In this document: piece after piece, positions 1 to 7,940 of the stretch
Layout of the letters: every line of letters starts with the position of its first letter
How positions within the stretch are numbered: the first letter of the stretch is position 1
Source of the DNA: Ignavibacteriales bacterium
Lineage (GTDB): Bacteria; Bacteroidota; Ignavibacteria; Ignavibacteriales; Ignavibacteriaceae
Reading direction: 5' to 3'
Assembly: GCA_016709765.1 (NCBI GenBank)
Contig: JADJMD010000009.1
Span: 186,001-250,000, forward strand
Length of the DNA stretch: 64,000 nt
The notes under the pieces: generated by a model
Database searches by the model: none
Seen by the model: the letters and a program-made list of their open reading frames with translations, nothing else
What the model was told of the DNA's origin: nothing
Program-made: the position numbers and the translations under genes

Positions 1-156
1 TCTATCAAGATTTCCTGAAATTGTTTTTAGCGCTCGTTGATATAGATCTTCGTTCATTTCAGTTAAAAAGACATCAAATCCATTCATTGCAAAAACGTGG
101 GCAATTCCATTTCCCATCGTTCCCCCACCAATTACAGCAACTTTATTAATATTCAT
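1..156 (-). CDS. 3-hydroxyacyl-CoA dehydrogenase, N-terminal part (cut by window edge)
   Basis: Only the first 52 codons are inside the window. The ATG at 156 is preceded by AGGAGAG, a good ribosome-binding site. The peptide begins MNINKVAVIGGGTMGNGIAH, the glycine-rich Rossmann motif of the NAD-binding domain of 3-hydroxyacyl-CoA / 3-hydroxybutyryl-CoA dehydrogenases, and an acidic residue follows the second strand, which favours NAD over NADP. The family oxidises L-3-hydroxyacyl-CoA to 3-ketoacyl-CoA. It lies 14 bp downstream of the thiolase gene on the same strand, and the thiolase would use its product. Whether it acts in beta-oxidation or butanoate-type synthesis cannot be told from this fragment. 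Confidence 0.88.
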   Translation of the reverse strand, partial: MNINKVAVIGGGTMGNGIAHVFAMNGFDVFLTEMNEDLYQRALKTISGNLDR

Positions 157-170
157 TAAAATCTCTCCTG

Positions 171-1349
171 TTATTTATAATTTTTAACAATTAGTGCAGA
201 AGCTTCTCCGCCTCCGATACAAAGCGAAGCTAATCCATATTCTAAATCTCGCTTTTTCATTTCGTGGATAAGGGTTACTAAAATTCTTGCTCCGCTTGCG
301 CCGATTGGATGACCGAGCGCGACTGCACCACCATTTACATTTACATTGTCAGAATTTAATCCAAGCAATTTGTTAACGACCAAAGACACAACAGCAAATG
401 CTTCATTAATTTCGTAAAGGTTAATGTCTTTGGTTGTCAATCCAGATTTCTTTAAAACTTTATTTATTGCATCAGCCGGAGCGGTTGTAAATTCTATTGG
501 CGCTTTTGCTGCTGAACTTTGAGCCACAATTTCTACAAGAGGTTTTAAACCAAGTGATTTTGCTTTTTCTTCGGTCATAATTAATAATGCTGCCGCACCA
601 TCGTTTATACTTGAAGCATTAGCTGCGGTTACAACACCATTCTTATCGAATACCGGTCTGAGAGTAGGGATTTTATCAAATTTTACTTTGCCAGGCTCTT
701 CATCCTTATCAACAATTGATTCTCCTGTTTTTGATGAAATTTTAACTGGATAAATTTCATCTTTGAATCTACCCGATTTATTAGCCTCAATAGCTCTTTT
801 GTAGGATTCAATTGCAAAATTATCTAACTGTTCACGCGTAAAAGAAAAATCCTTTGCACAAGATTCTGCACAATTACCCATGTGCATATTATTATAAGAA
901 TCCCATAATCCATCCAAAACAATGGAATCTTTAACTTCTCCGTGTCCTAACCTGTAACCATTGCGCGCATTCTGCAAAAGATAAGGCGCATTAGACATAC
1001 TTTCCTGTCCCCCGGCAATAATAACTTCTGCGTCTCCAAGTGCAATTGCTTGTTGAGCAAGCATTACAGCTTTTAATCCGCTACCACACATTTTATTAAT
1101 TGTCATACATTCGGTTTTGTTTGGAAGTCCTGCGAAAATAGCGGATTGCCTCGCAGGTGCTTGACCTTGTCCAGCCATCAAAACATTGCCCATAATAACT
1201 TCGTCAATTAAATTAGGATCAATTTTAGAATCCTCTAAAACTGCATTTATGGCAAAGCTGCCAAGTTGCCCTGAGCTAAATGATGCAAGTGCGCCATTAA
1301 AAGATCCAATTGCGGTTCTTTTTGCAGAAACTATTACTACTTTTTTCAT
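171..1349 (-). CDS. Acetyl-CoA C-acetyltransferase (thiolase)
   Basis: The 392-residue protein has the normal length of a biosynthetic or degradative thiolase. All catalytic elements are visible: the acyl-accepting Cys88 in INKMCGSGLKA, His347 in GHPIGASGARI and the second Cys377 in CIGGGEAS. The family catalyses the reversible condensation of acetyl-CoA with acetyl- or acyl-CoA, forming or cleaving 3-ketoacyl-CoA. It is followed after 14 bp by a 3-hydroxyacyl-CoA dehydrogenase on the same strand, so the two probably form an operon for consecutive steps of fatty-acid or butanoate metabolism. The ATG start is compatible with family N-termini (VIVSAKRTAIGSF). The chain-length preference cannot be read from the sequence. 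Confidence 0.95.
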   Translation of the reverse strand: MKKVVIVSAKRTAIGSFNGALASFSSGQLGSFAINAVLEDSKIDPNLIDEVIMGNVLMAGQGQAPARQSAIFAGLPNKTECMTINKMCGSGLKAVMLAQQAIALGDAEVIIAGGQESMSNAPYLLQNARNGYRLGHGEVKDSIVLDGLWDSYNNMHMGNCAESCAKDFSFTREQLDNFAIESYKRAIEANKSGRFKDEIYPVKISSKTGESIVDKDEEPGKVKFDKIPTLRPVFDKNGVVTAANASSINDGAAALLIMTEEKAKSLGLKPLVEIVAQSSAAKAPIEFTTAPADAINKVLKKSGLTTKDINLYEINEAFAVVSLVVNKLLGLNSDNVNVNGGAVALGHPIGASGARILVTLIHEMKKRDLEYGLASLCIGGGEASALIVKNYK

Positions 1350-1410
1350 AATAACCTTTAGTAAAATTGTTTTTGATTTTAGACTAAAATAAAGAAATTA
1401 TATTAAAGAT

Positions 1411-2547
1411 TCAGGTTGAAGTTTTGTTAACTGAAGCTGTTAGATTTGATAATTGAAATATGATATTACTTACGGCGAGGTTAAGATTTAAATTGCTCCT
1501 AAAACTTGATGCGATGCGATCAAGACTGTTTGTTACCGCGGCAACATTTACATCCGGAAACTTAGAATTAAATTTTTCAAGAGTTTCGATTTGTTTTGAA
1601 AAGAAGAACTTATTGTGATTATGTAATCTAAATTTTTGAAAATCATTTAGCCAGATTATTATCATTGTTATAATTAACTTTATTCTGGTAACATCTGATT
1701 CGTTCACCATTTCTTCAAACTCCATAAAAGCAGAATTATACTTTTTGCCAAATGAGTATCGCAATATTTTTATGGTTTTATCCAGCAGATCTTCAAAATC
1801 ATTTTCAATTAATGATGTGGCAGCTTGAGTTGAACCTCCTGAAAATGGAACAACTTCGATTGCAATTGATGAATCAATTTTAAACTTATTTATTAAAATA
1901 TTTTCCAATTCAATATTTTCTAATGGTTGAAAATGGACTTTCCAACATCTTGATCGAATGGTTTCTCTTAACTTCTCAGGTGCTGAAGTGCAAAGAATAA
2001 ATATTACACCTTCCGGCGGTTCTTCTAAATTCTTGAGAAGTGCATTCTGCGCTTCTTCATTCATTAAGTGAGCCTGAGATAAAAGAATTATCCGATACTT
2101 TACATCGTCATAACTAAAAGAAAGAAATTTTTTAATATCTCTTATACTGCTTATTTTTATAAAGTTAGCTCTTGGTATTTCAATCTTATAATAGTGGTTA
2201 AGAGCTTTTTTTTTGAATTCAGAATTTATTTGTTCTATTTCATCTTCTGTTAGTTTTTCGTACGGATCATTTTGTTCAGTTTCGGTTTTACCTCTAGGCA
2301 AAGGCAAAATATATTTTATGTAAGGTTCAGAAAGGTTGTCAATCTGAGTAAATATTTTTTCTGATATTTCTGTTGGAAGAAGTGATTGATTTAATGCTTT
2401 TGAAAAACTTAATGCTGCGTTTTCTTTTCCAATTCCTTCTGTACCTGTAAATAATAATGCATTTGGTATGTTACCCTTTACTAAGATATTTGATAAAATA
2501 AACTTTACTTTATCATTCCCGGTTATTTCATCAAGAAAATTAATCAT
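1411..2547 (-). CDS. holB: DNA polymerase III delta-prime subunit (clamp-loader)
   Basis: The 378-residue protein has the AAA+ layout of clamp-loader subunits. A P-loop-like GTEGIGKE lies near residues 35-42, where Glu replaces the usual Ser/Thr, as expected for a delta-prime subunit that does not hydrolyse ATP. A sensor/helix region LLSQAHLMNEEAQNALLKNLEEPP follows, in two parts, then an SRC motif (TIRSRCWKVHF) that supplies the arginine finger to the neighbouring subunit. It would sit in the replisome clamp-loader with DnaX and HolA, neither of which is in the window. The T-tract of a terminator-like hairpin runs directly into its ATG, so no Shine-Dalgarno sequence is visible. Confidence is lowered slightly because DnaX paralogues share this fold. 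Confidence 0.88.
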   Translation of the reverse strand: MINFLDEITGNDKVKFILSNILVKGNIPNALLFTGTEGIGKENAALSFSKALNQSLLPTEISEKIFTQIDNLSEPYIKYILPLPRGKTETEQNDPYEKLTEDEIEQINSEFKKKALNHYYKIEIPRANFIKISSIRDIKKFLSFSYDDVKYRIILLSQAHLMNEEAQNALLKNLEEPPEGVIFILCTSAPEKLRETIRSRCWKVHFQPLENIELENILINKFKIDSSIAIEVVPFSGGSTQAATSLIENDFEDLLDKTIKILRYSFGKKYNSAFMEFEEMVNESDVTRIKLIITMIIIWLNDFQKFRLHNHNKFFFSKQIETLEKFNSKFPDVNVAAVTNSLDRIASSFRSNLNLNLAVSNIIFQLSNLTASVNKTST

Positions 2548-2569
2548 AAAAAAAGGCGCTCAAGGCGCC
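2548..2569 (-). terminator. Terminator-like hairpin abutting the holB start codon
   Basis: On the minus strand a GGCGC stem, CTTGA loop and GCGCC stem are followed by seven Ts, and the next base is the A of the holB ATG. The stem begins 5 bp after the stop codon of the DUF2795-type gene. The form is that of a short intrinsic terminator for that gene. It also occupies the place where a holB ribosome-binding site would be. Confidence 0.6.
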
Positions 2570-2574
2570 AAAGA

Positions 2575-2796
2575 TTATTCATCCTCATCGTTATAGAAAA
2601 AATCCTCATCAGAAGGGTAATCAGGCCAAATATCCTCAATGGTTTCATATGGTTCATCTGAATCCTCTAGTTCTTTAAGGTTTTCCATTACTTCATAAGG
2701 TGCGCCGATACGTTCGGCATATTCTATTAGTTCTTCTTTAGTAGCTGGCCAAGGAGCATCATCTAAATAAGCCGCAAGTTCCACTGTCCAAATCAT
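2575..2796 (-). CDS. DUF2795-type small acidic protein
   Basis: This 73-residue protein starts MIWTVELAAYLDDAPWPATK and continues with a helical, very acidic stretch ending in DEDFFYNDEDE. The pattern (ELAxYL, APWPATKxELIxYA, GAP, ELEDxxEPYETIEDIWPDYP) matches small DUF2795 proteins common in Bacteroidota-Chlorobiota genomes; this is recognition from memory, not a search. Those proteins have no established biochemical role, and the compact helical form with an acidic tail suggests a protein-protein adaptor, which is only inference. It is preceded by the M23 peptidase gene and followed by a hairpin terminator. A GGAGG-like site (cctcc on the plus strand just above 2796) supports the ATG. Confidence 0.82.
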   Translation of the reverse strand: MIWTVELAAYLDDAPWPATKEELIEYAERIGAPYEVMENLKELEDSDEPYETIEDIWPDYPSDEDFFYNDEDE

Positions 2797-2820
2797 TTAT
2801 TCTAATTCCTCCGAAAAAAA

Positions 2821-3741
2821 TTAATTGCTGTGATTAGATTCAAAATAGCTGTACTCATCAAAGAAAAACTCAGATGGATTTAGATTTTGCCCATTGTGTA
2901 ATACTTCGTAATGTAAATGCGGGCCTGAAGATAAACCTGAATTACCAGATTTAGCTATAACCTGATTACGCTTTACGATTGTTCCCTCTTTAACATTTAC
3001 AGATGAAAGATGTGCGTAGATTGTTTGATAACCGAAGCCGTGATCAATCTCAACTGCAAGACCATATCCGCCTCTAACTCCTACAAAAATTATTTTACCT
3101 TTTCCTGCCGCTTTTACTGGAGTTCCAATATCAGTTATAATATCAATACCGGTATGCATTTTATTAATGTGCAAAATTGGATGCATTCGCATTCCAAAAC
3201 TTTCACTACTATATTCTCCTTCAGAAGGTACAATAGCAGGAATTGATTCAAACAAATTTTTATTGGTCTGAAGTTTGTTGATAATTTCATCATACTGAAT
3301 TTTCTCAAATTCAAATTTTCTGGTAACTCTATCCGCCACAGAAATTGCATCAGAAATATCAGTGCCTAATTCATAATAAAGTTTTGAAATTGGAGTACTT
3401 CCACCAACTCCTAATTCTCTTTGCTCAACACTAATTGGAGTTAGATTAACGGCCAAGCGCAAATCATTGCTTATTTCATTTAAAGACTTCAGTTCTGATT
3501 CAAGGCTAACATACTGATCATTAAGTTTTAAAAATTGACCTTTTAACAATTCGTTTTCTTTTTTTAATGACTGTAGATATTCATCCTTGCTGGAAAGATT
3601 TGAAATAAGGTAAAAAACCCCAAATAAAATAGAGCTAAACAGCAATACCGAAACGATAAATACTGTAGCAGCTTTTTCCTTGAAGTGCTTTATTTCAAGG
3701 AAGTTAAGGCTTTTTTCAGAGAAATAGTAAAACTTCTTCAT
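2821..3741 (-). CDS. M23 family metallopeptidase (LytM-type peptidoglycan hydrolase), membrane anchored
   Basis: The 306-residue protein has a short cytoplasmic N-terminus, one membrane segment near residues 26-48, a predicted coiled coil around 50-92 and a C-terminal M23 domain around 180-290. Zinc-binding residues are intact: His196 and Asp200 in MHTGID, and His275/His277 in GPHLHYEV, with His244 in YAHLSS. Such enzymes cut peptide cross-links in peptidoglycan in the periplasm; the complete ligand set argues against a degenerate EnvC/NlpD-like regulator. It lies between hprK-hpf-xerC and the DUF2795 gene on the same strand. The coiled coil suggests it oligomerises or meets a partner, for instance in division or cell-shape control. 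Confidence 0.92.
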   Translation of the reverse strand: MKKFYYFSEKSLNFLEIKHFKEKAATVFIVSVLLFSSILFGVFYLISNLSSKDEYLQSLKKENELLKGQFLKLNDQYVSLESELKSLNEISNDLRLAVNLTPISVEQRELGVGGSTPISKLYYELGTDISDAISVADRVTRKFEFEKIQYDEIINKLQTNKNLFESIPAIVPSEGEYSSESFGMRMHPILHINKMHTGIDIITDIGTPVKAAGKGKIIFVGVRGGYGLAVEIDHGFGYQTIYAHLSSVNVKEGTIVKRNQVIAKSGNSGLSSGPHLHYEVLHNGQNLNPSEFFFDEYSYFESNHSN

Positions 3742-3785
3742 AATTGGTGGGGCAACTTAAAGATTTTGGGCTGTTTTGTCAACAT

Positions 3786-3827
3786 CTATTTTGAGCAAAA
3801 AATTACTCGAAATCGTGCTCAAAATAG
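3786..3827. repeat. 12-bp perfect inverted repeat across the hprK stop codon
   Basis: The arms CTATTTTGAGCA (3786-3797) and TGCTCAAAATAG (3816-3827) are perfect complements separated by 18 bp. One arm lies inside the last codons of hprK and the other just after its stop. No clear T-tract follows on either strand, so it is not a standard intrinsic terminator. It could be an mRNA 3-prime stabilising stem. Confidence 0.45.
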
Positions 3828-4816
3828 TCAACTCCCCTATCATCCAAACCGGTTTTATTCTTTATTCTCTCATTAAGCCTTTCTTGAAATATTTTTGCAG
3901 CATCATGACCATAATGTTTAAGCAGATAGTTTAAGCTAATCACTTCAGAAATAACTGTAATGTTTTTACCAGGAATAATTGGAAGTTTTATATAAGGAAT
4001 TTCAACATCCATTATTGTTATAAACTTATCATCTAATCCGGTCCTGGTATATTCAGTATTTTCATCCCACGATTCAAGTTCAACAACAATTTCAAGTCTT
4101 TTTTGAAATCTGATTGCTCTAACACCAAACATACTTTGAATATCAATAATACCTAATCCACGAATTTCCATAAACTTATGACCAAGTTCTGAACCCGAGC
4201 CCATCAAAATATTTTCGCCTTTTTTAGTAAGGATAATGACATCATCCGCAACCAAACGATGACCACGTTCAATCAAGTCAAGCGCAACTTCACTTTTTCC
4301 GATGCCGGATTTTCCACCGAATAAAACTCCAACTCCATAAACATCTACAAAAGCACCGTGTAAAGTTATTCTGGGTGAAAATTGATCATCGAGAAAATCA
4401 CTTAATAAGTATACCAGTTTGGTTGTCGAATAACTTGTGGTAAACAAAGGAACTTTTTTTTCGTTTGATTTTTCAATCAGCAGTTTAGAAGGAGTATTAT
4501 TATCAGTAAGAATGATGCAAGGAATATTAAATTTAAATATCCTGTCCAAAGATTCTATTTTTTGTTCATCACTAAGCTGCTCAAGATAACGCATTTCAGT
4601 ATTACCAAACACTTGAACACGTGTGTATGAAAACAAATCAACAAAACCAGCCAGGGCTAACCCTGGCCGATGAAGATTTTGATCTACAATTTTTTTTTCG
4701 AAATCATTATTTGAAGTTTTTAGAGTAAGTCTACAAATGCTTTGAGCATGTTTGAAAAGAAAACCAACAGTAATACATTCTTTACGACTTATTGAATTCT
4801 GATCAATTTTAATCAT
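3803..4816 (-). CDS. hprK: HPr kinase/phosphorylase
   Basis: The 337-residue protein has a regulatory N-terminal domain (about 1-135) and a kinase domain. The Walker A loop GKSGIGKS is at residues 168-175, His153 lies in ITLHG, an acidic pair is in LVADDV (191-192), and the HprK signature EIRGLGIIDI starts near 217. In other bacteria the enzyme phosphorylates Ser46 of HPr and reverses this with phosphate. No HPr or Enzyme I gene is in this window, so its partner here is unknown. Its ATG overlaps the hpf stop by 4 bp (ATGA), showing translational coupling with the ribosome hibernation factor. Confidence 0.94.
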   Translation of the reverse strand: MIKIDQNSISRKECITVGFLFKHAQSICRLTLKTSNNDFEKKIVDQNLHRPGLALAGFVDLFSYTRVQVFGNTEMRYLEQLSDEQKIESLDRIFKFNIPCIILTDNNTPSKLLIEKSNEKKVPLFTTSYSTTKLVYLLSDFLDDQFSPRITLHGAFVDVYGVGVLFGGKSGIGKSEVALDLIERGHRLVADDVIILTKKGENILMGSGSELGHKFMEIRGLGIIDIQSMFGVRAIRFQKRLEIVVELESWDENTEYTRTGLDDKFITIMDVEIPYIKLPIIPGKNITVISEVISLNYLLKHYGHDAAKIFQERLNERIKNKTGLDDRGVDYFEHDFE

Positions 4817-5115
4817 CTTACTTTAGCAACTCTTTTTGATTTTACAGTTTTTAGCTGTCTGCTCAACTTTTCGGTTACAGAAGATACAGCAGTTTTATAA
4901 TCTTCAGTTTGATCTGCTGCATTAAGCGTTTGGCCTGGAATACTTAAAACAACTTCAACTTTTTTAATACTATTTGAATTGTTTTGATAACTGAGTATAA
5001 CATCTGCGCTAATTATCTCATCGTTAAATTTTTCTAAAGATGAAAGTTCATCTTTTATATACTCTTTTAATGTGTCGTGAGCTTTGAATTTTCTGGCAGT
5101 TATCTGGATATTCAT
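4813..5115 (-). CDS. hpf: Ribosome hibernation-promoting factor (short HPF/RaiA family)
   Basis: At 100 residues this is the single-domain short form. The beta-alpha-beta-beta-beta-alpha fold is recognisable from MNIQITARKFKAHDTLKEYI and VEVVLSIPGQTLNAADQTED. It ends in basic residues (KTVKSKRVAKVR) suited to binding the 30S subunit near the decoding site. The family stops translation in stationary phase or starvation. A GGAG lies 6 bp before the ATG. It overlaps hprK by 4 bp and follows xerC by 15 bp, so xerC-hpf-hprK look co-transcribed. The long-form dimerisation domain is absent, so 100S dimer formation would need another factor if it occurs. Confidence 0.92.
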   Translation of the reverse strand: MNIQITARKFKAHDTLKEYIKDELSSLEKFNDEIISADVILSYQNNSNSIKKVEVVLSIPGQTLNAADQTEDYKTAVSSVTEKLSRQLKTVKSKRVAKVR

Positions 5116-5130
5116 ATTATTCTCCGTTGT

Positions 5131-6012
5131 TTAAGATTTAGGATGTGATTTTTTATAAGTGGATTTAAGCCTTTCTATACTAATATGAGTATAGATTTGC
5201 GTTGTTGATAAGTTTTCGTGCCCCAGAATCTCCTTTACTGCCCTTAAATCTGCACCATTATCTAGCATATGTGTTGCTGCACTATGGCGAAGAATATGTG
5301 GGCTTTTCTTTTTTATATCAGAAACTTTTGATAAGTACTTGTTTATCATTCTATGAACTAATCTTGGGTAAAGTTTATCATTTTTTTTTGTGCGAATCAA
5401 GTAATCATTTGAATTTTTAACAGGATATTTATTTAAATAATTATTTAGGATTAGCACTGATTTTTCCCCGACAGGAACAATTCTCATTTTACTTCCTTTT
5501 CCTAAAATGCGAACCTGTGCTCTATTTAAATCAATACTGGATAATTTTAAATCACAAAGCTCACTAACACGCATTGCGCAACCATAAAGTAGTTCAAATA
5601 CCACTTTAATGAGGTCAGGATTTTCATCAAATTCATCAGCAAGTTTATAAATTTGAAGGATTAAATTAGTTGAAACAACTTCCGGTAGTTTTCTGAATGA
5701 TTTAGGGTTAGATATAAATGATAATGGATTTTCAGTGATTATATCATTTTGAAAAGCATATTTAAATGTACTTCTAATTGCCGCTAATTTTCTGGCAATG
5801 GATTTCTTATCTAAATCCTTTTCGCTCAAAACCATCAGGTATGATTTGATAAAACGTTCGGTAATTTTTGTTAAATCAGTTTTATCCTTATCAGAACAAA
5901 ATCTATTAAACTCTTCTAAATCAGTTCGATAAGATTTAATAGTGTTATCTGAATAACGTCTGATGTTTCCAATTTCATCTAAATATTTTTTTATTAGGTC
6001 ATCAATCTTCAT
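5131..6012 (-). CDS. xerC: Tyrosine recombinase XerC/XerD
   Basis: The 293-residue protein has an N-terminal SAM-like core-binding domain (1-90) and a C-terminal catalytic domain. All active-site residues are visible: Arg148, Lys172, His239, Arg242, His265 and the nucleophile Tyr274 (in TTQIYTH). The length and the context between hpf and ybeY fit a chromosomal Xer recombinase that resolves chromosome dimers at dif, not a phage or transposon integrase. XerC and XerD cannot be separated with certainty from sequence alone, so the symbol is a best guess. No dif-like 28-bp site was recognised nearby. Confidence 0.9.
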   Translation of the reverse strand: MKIDDLIKKYLDEIGNIRRYSDNTIKSYRTDLEEFNRFCSDKDKTDLTKITERFIKSYLMVLSEKDLDKKSIARKLAAIRSTFKYAFQNDIITENPLSFISNPKSFRKLPEVVSTNLILQIYKLADEFDENPDLIKVVFELLYGCAMRVSELCDLKLSSIDLNRAQVRILGKGSKMRIVPVGEKSVLILNNYLNKYPVKNSNDYLIRTKKNDKLYPRLVHRMINKYLSKVSDIKKKSPHILRHSAATHMLDNGADLRAVKEILGHENLSTTQIYTHISIERLKSTYKKSHPKS

Positions 6013-6140
6013 TAATTATTCCTATAGAAATATTAAAGAAATAAACTGATGTAAATTTGTGCGAGAAATAATCTGAAAAGTTAAGATATTTTTTTTGTCG
6101 GGAATCAAAATAATCTTTTGCTAACAATGTTTAATTCTAA

Positions 6141-6566
6141 CTACAATAAAACAAATTTAAACTTAGAAAGCAATATATTTTCAAGTCGTTTCATAATTAT
6201 TTTATCGGAGATCACAATATCATCATAACCTAAAAGATGAAGAGTTCCATGAATCACCAATCGATTCAACTCGTTTGAAAGGGAAACTTTATATTTTTTA
6301 GAATTAAACAATGCATCTTCTATCGAAATGAATATTTCACCATCAATATTCTTATCAGACTCAGAGTAATCAAATGTAATGATGTCCGTTGTATAATCGT
6401 GTTTTAAGTAAGATTTGTTAATACTTAAAATCGACTTTGCTGAAATAAAATTTATTTCGAGATTGGATACTTCAAATTGTAGATCAGTAGACAATGATTT
6501 TACTAAATCGTGGATCTTTTTTTTCTTCAGTTCTTTTAAGACAGAATAAACGCGCAAGTTTTTCAA
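6141..6566 (-). CDS. ybeY: Endoribonuclease YbeY (rRNA maturation)
   Basis: The 141-residue protein carries the family signature HGTLHLLGYDD near residues 105-115. The first two zinc-binding histidines are present, but the usual third one (GxDH) is Asp, as I recall for several Bacteroidota members. YbeY processes rRNA 3-prime ends and supports ribosome quality control. The start is read as TTG at 6566 because no in-frame ATG lies near the expected N-terminus. The next gene upstream, the carbonic-anhydrase homologue, ends 10 bp before, indicating an operon. The start codon is the least certain part. Confidence 0.87.
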   Translation of the reverse strand: MKNLRVYSVLKELKKKKIHDLVKSLSTDLQFEVSNLEINFISAKSILSINKSYLKHDYTTDIITFDYSESDKNIDGEIFISIEDALFNSKKYKVSLSNELNRLVIHGTLHLLGYDDIVISDKIIMKRLENILLSKFKFVLL

Positions 6567-6576
6567 AACAAAACTC

Positions 6577-7170
6577 TTATTTATTTTTCATTTTGTTTAA
6601 TGAATCAGCTGTAATTTCAGTGTATTTTTTATATCGTCTTGCAGAGGCTTCTAAATCATTTATCTCTTCTTGTGTAAGATCACGAACCACTCTTGCAGGT
6701 ACACCAGCAACCAATTTTCCAGATGGAACAACATAATTCGGTTTTACAACTGCACCTGCAGCAACCATAGAAATTGATTCTATTAAAGCTCCATCTAAAA
6801 TTATTGAACCAATTCCTATTAAACATAAATCCTGCAAAGTACAGCCGTGCAACTTTACTGAATGCCCAATTGTTACTTTATTGCCGATGTTTAATGGATA
6901 TCTACCATTGGTTACGTGAAGCATAGAACAATCTTGGATATTTGTCATTTCTCCAATCTTAACGTAATGAACATCACCTCGAATAACAGTGTTATACCAA
7001 ATGCTAGAATCTTTACCAATCTTTACATCACCAACAATTTTTACACCCGAAGCAAGAAAAACAGATTCATGTAAATCAGGAAATAAATCCTGATAAGGAA
7101 AAAGTTTTAATTCATTTTCATAGTTTTTTAATCTTGATACTTCGGAGGCATCCATCCTTTTTTCTTCCAT
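6577..7170 (-). CDS. Gamma-carbonic anhydrase family protein (left-handed beta-helix)
   Basis: Repeated hexapeptide-type turns (VKIVGDVKIG, SVKLHGCTL, GSIILDGALI) form a left-handed beta-helix, followed by a C-terminal helix. The three histidines expected for the metal site are present: one in SMLHV, two in IGHSVKLHG. Members hydrate CO2 or act as uncharacterised YrdA/PaaY-like proteins, so carbonic anhydrase activity is probable but unproven. From 7170 the protein is 197 residues, longer than the usual 170. A second in-frame ATG at 7155 would cut the overlap with the DUF3108 gene from 43 to 28 bp. Neither ATG has a clearly better ribosome-binding site. Confidence 0.88.
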   Translation of the reverse strand: MEEKRMDASEVSRLKNYENELKLFPYQDLFPDLHESVFLASGVKIVGDVKIGKDSSIWYNTVIRGDVHYVKIGEMTNIQDCSMLHVTNGRYPLNIGNKVTIGHSVKLHGCTLQDLCLIGIGSIILDGALIESISMVAAGAVVKPNYVVPSGKLVAGVPARVVRDLTQEEINDLEASARRYKKYTEITADSLNKMKNK

Positions 7171-7940
7171 TCTTTTAATTCCAAAGTAATGCTGCCAATT
7201 AGAACTTGCATCTTAGCAACAATCGGAACAGCGTACAGATCATTTGAAAACCATCCTTCAAAGTAACCAGTCAAACCAAAGATTCCTCTAAACTCTGTTT
7301 CGCCATCTAACCTAACACAAGATATATCGTAGTCAACAGCGTCAATATCCATATCCTCAACATCACTATAGAAGTTTATGTAAGTTTTTTCATGCTTTTC
7401 ATTAATAAAGACAGGAACATTCACTTTTTTTTGCTGTCCGGTTCTCAACCTTGCAAAATAAAATAAAGAAAGTCCATCTTGATAATTGCGTTCATAATTT
7501 ATTATTGAGTCAGCCCAAATATCATTTGTTCTTTCTCTTCCTTTAATAATGCGGATATTATTTTTATCCTTGTTGAAGAAATATTTTGTATAAGTTGTAT
7601 CTTCAGAAAGAATTGAGCCTTTGAAGTAATGCGATATTTGTTTTGTATCAAATCTTGTTTCATAAATTTGATGCAAATCTACAAATGGAATCCCTTCATA
7701 CGAATTAATATATGCGATGGCGTTGTAGAGAGTATCATTACCTTCAATTTGCTCTTTTTGAACAATTAGTTTTATTTCCCCAATTTCAAAAGCAAGATAT
7801 TTAACAACGTAAGTTATTTCCTCCCCAACCTCTATCTTTTTTGGATTGAATTCTAAAACTAAGTGATCTTTTGATACTGAAAATCCAAAAAGAAAAAATA
7901 AAAAAACTACTAAAATCAAAATTGATAAATACCTTATCAT
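7128..7940 (-). CDS. DUF3108 domain-containing protein
   Basis: This 270-residue protein has an N-terminal hydrophobic segment (about residues 3-22) that looks like a signal peptide or anchor. A beta-rich body follows, containing EEITYVVKYLAFEIGEIKL and later GYFEGWFSNDLYAVPI, the pattern of the DUF3108 family. These are exported proteins with a lipocalin-like beta-sheet and no proven function. The start ATG overlaps the stop of the C-terminal processing protease gene by 4 bp, so the two are translationally coupled. An envelope role, perhaps lipid or lipoprotein binding, is suggested only by export and neighbours. Confidence 0.8.
   Translation of the reverse strand: MIRYLSILILVVFLFFLFGFSVSKDHLVLEFNPKKIEVGEEITYVVKYLAFEIGEIKLIVQKEQIEGNDTLYNAIAYINSYEGIPFVDLHQIYETRFDTKQISHYFKGSILSEDTTYTKYFFNKDKNNIRIIKGRERTNDIWADSIINYERNYQDGLSLFYFARLRTGQQKKVNVPVFINEKHEKTYINFYSDVEDMDIDAVDYDISCVRLDGETEFRGIFGLTGYFEGWFSNDLYAVPIVAKMQVLIGSITLELKEWKKKGWMPPKYQD

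Noticed and set aside
5131..6012. XerC-type recombinase as integrase of a mobile island
   Set aside because: Neighbours are conserved housekeeping genes, no attachment repeats or cargo are seen, and length and motifs fit chromosomal Xer.
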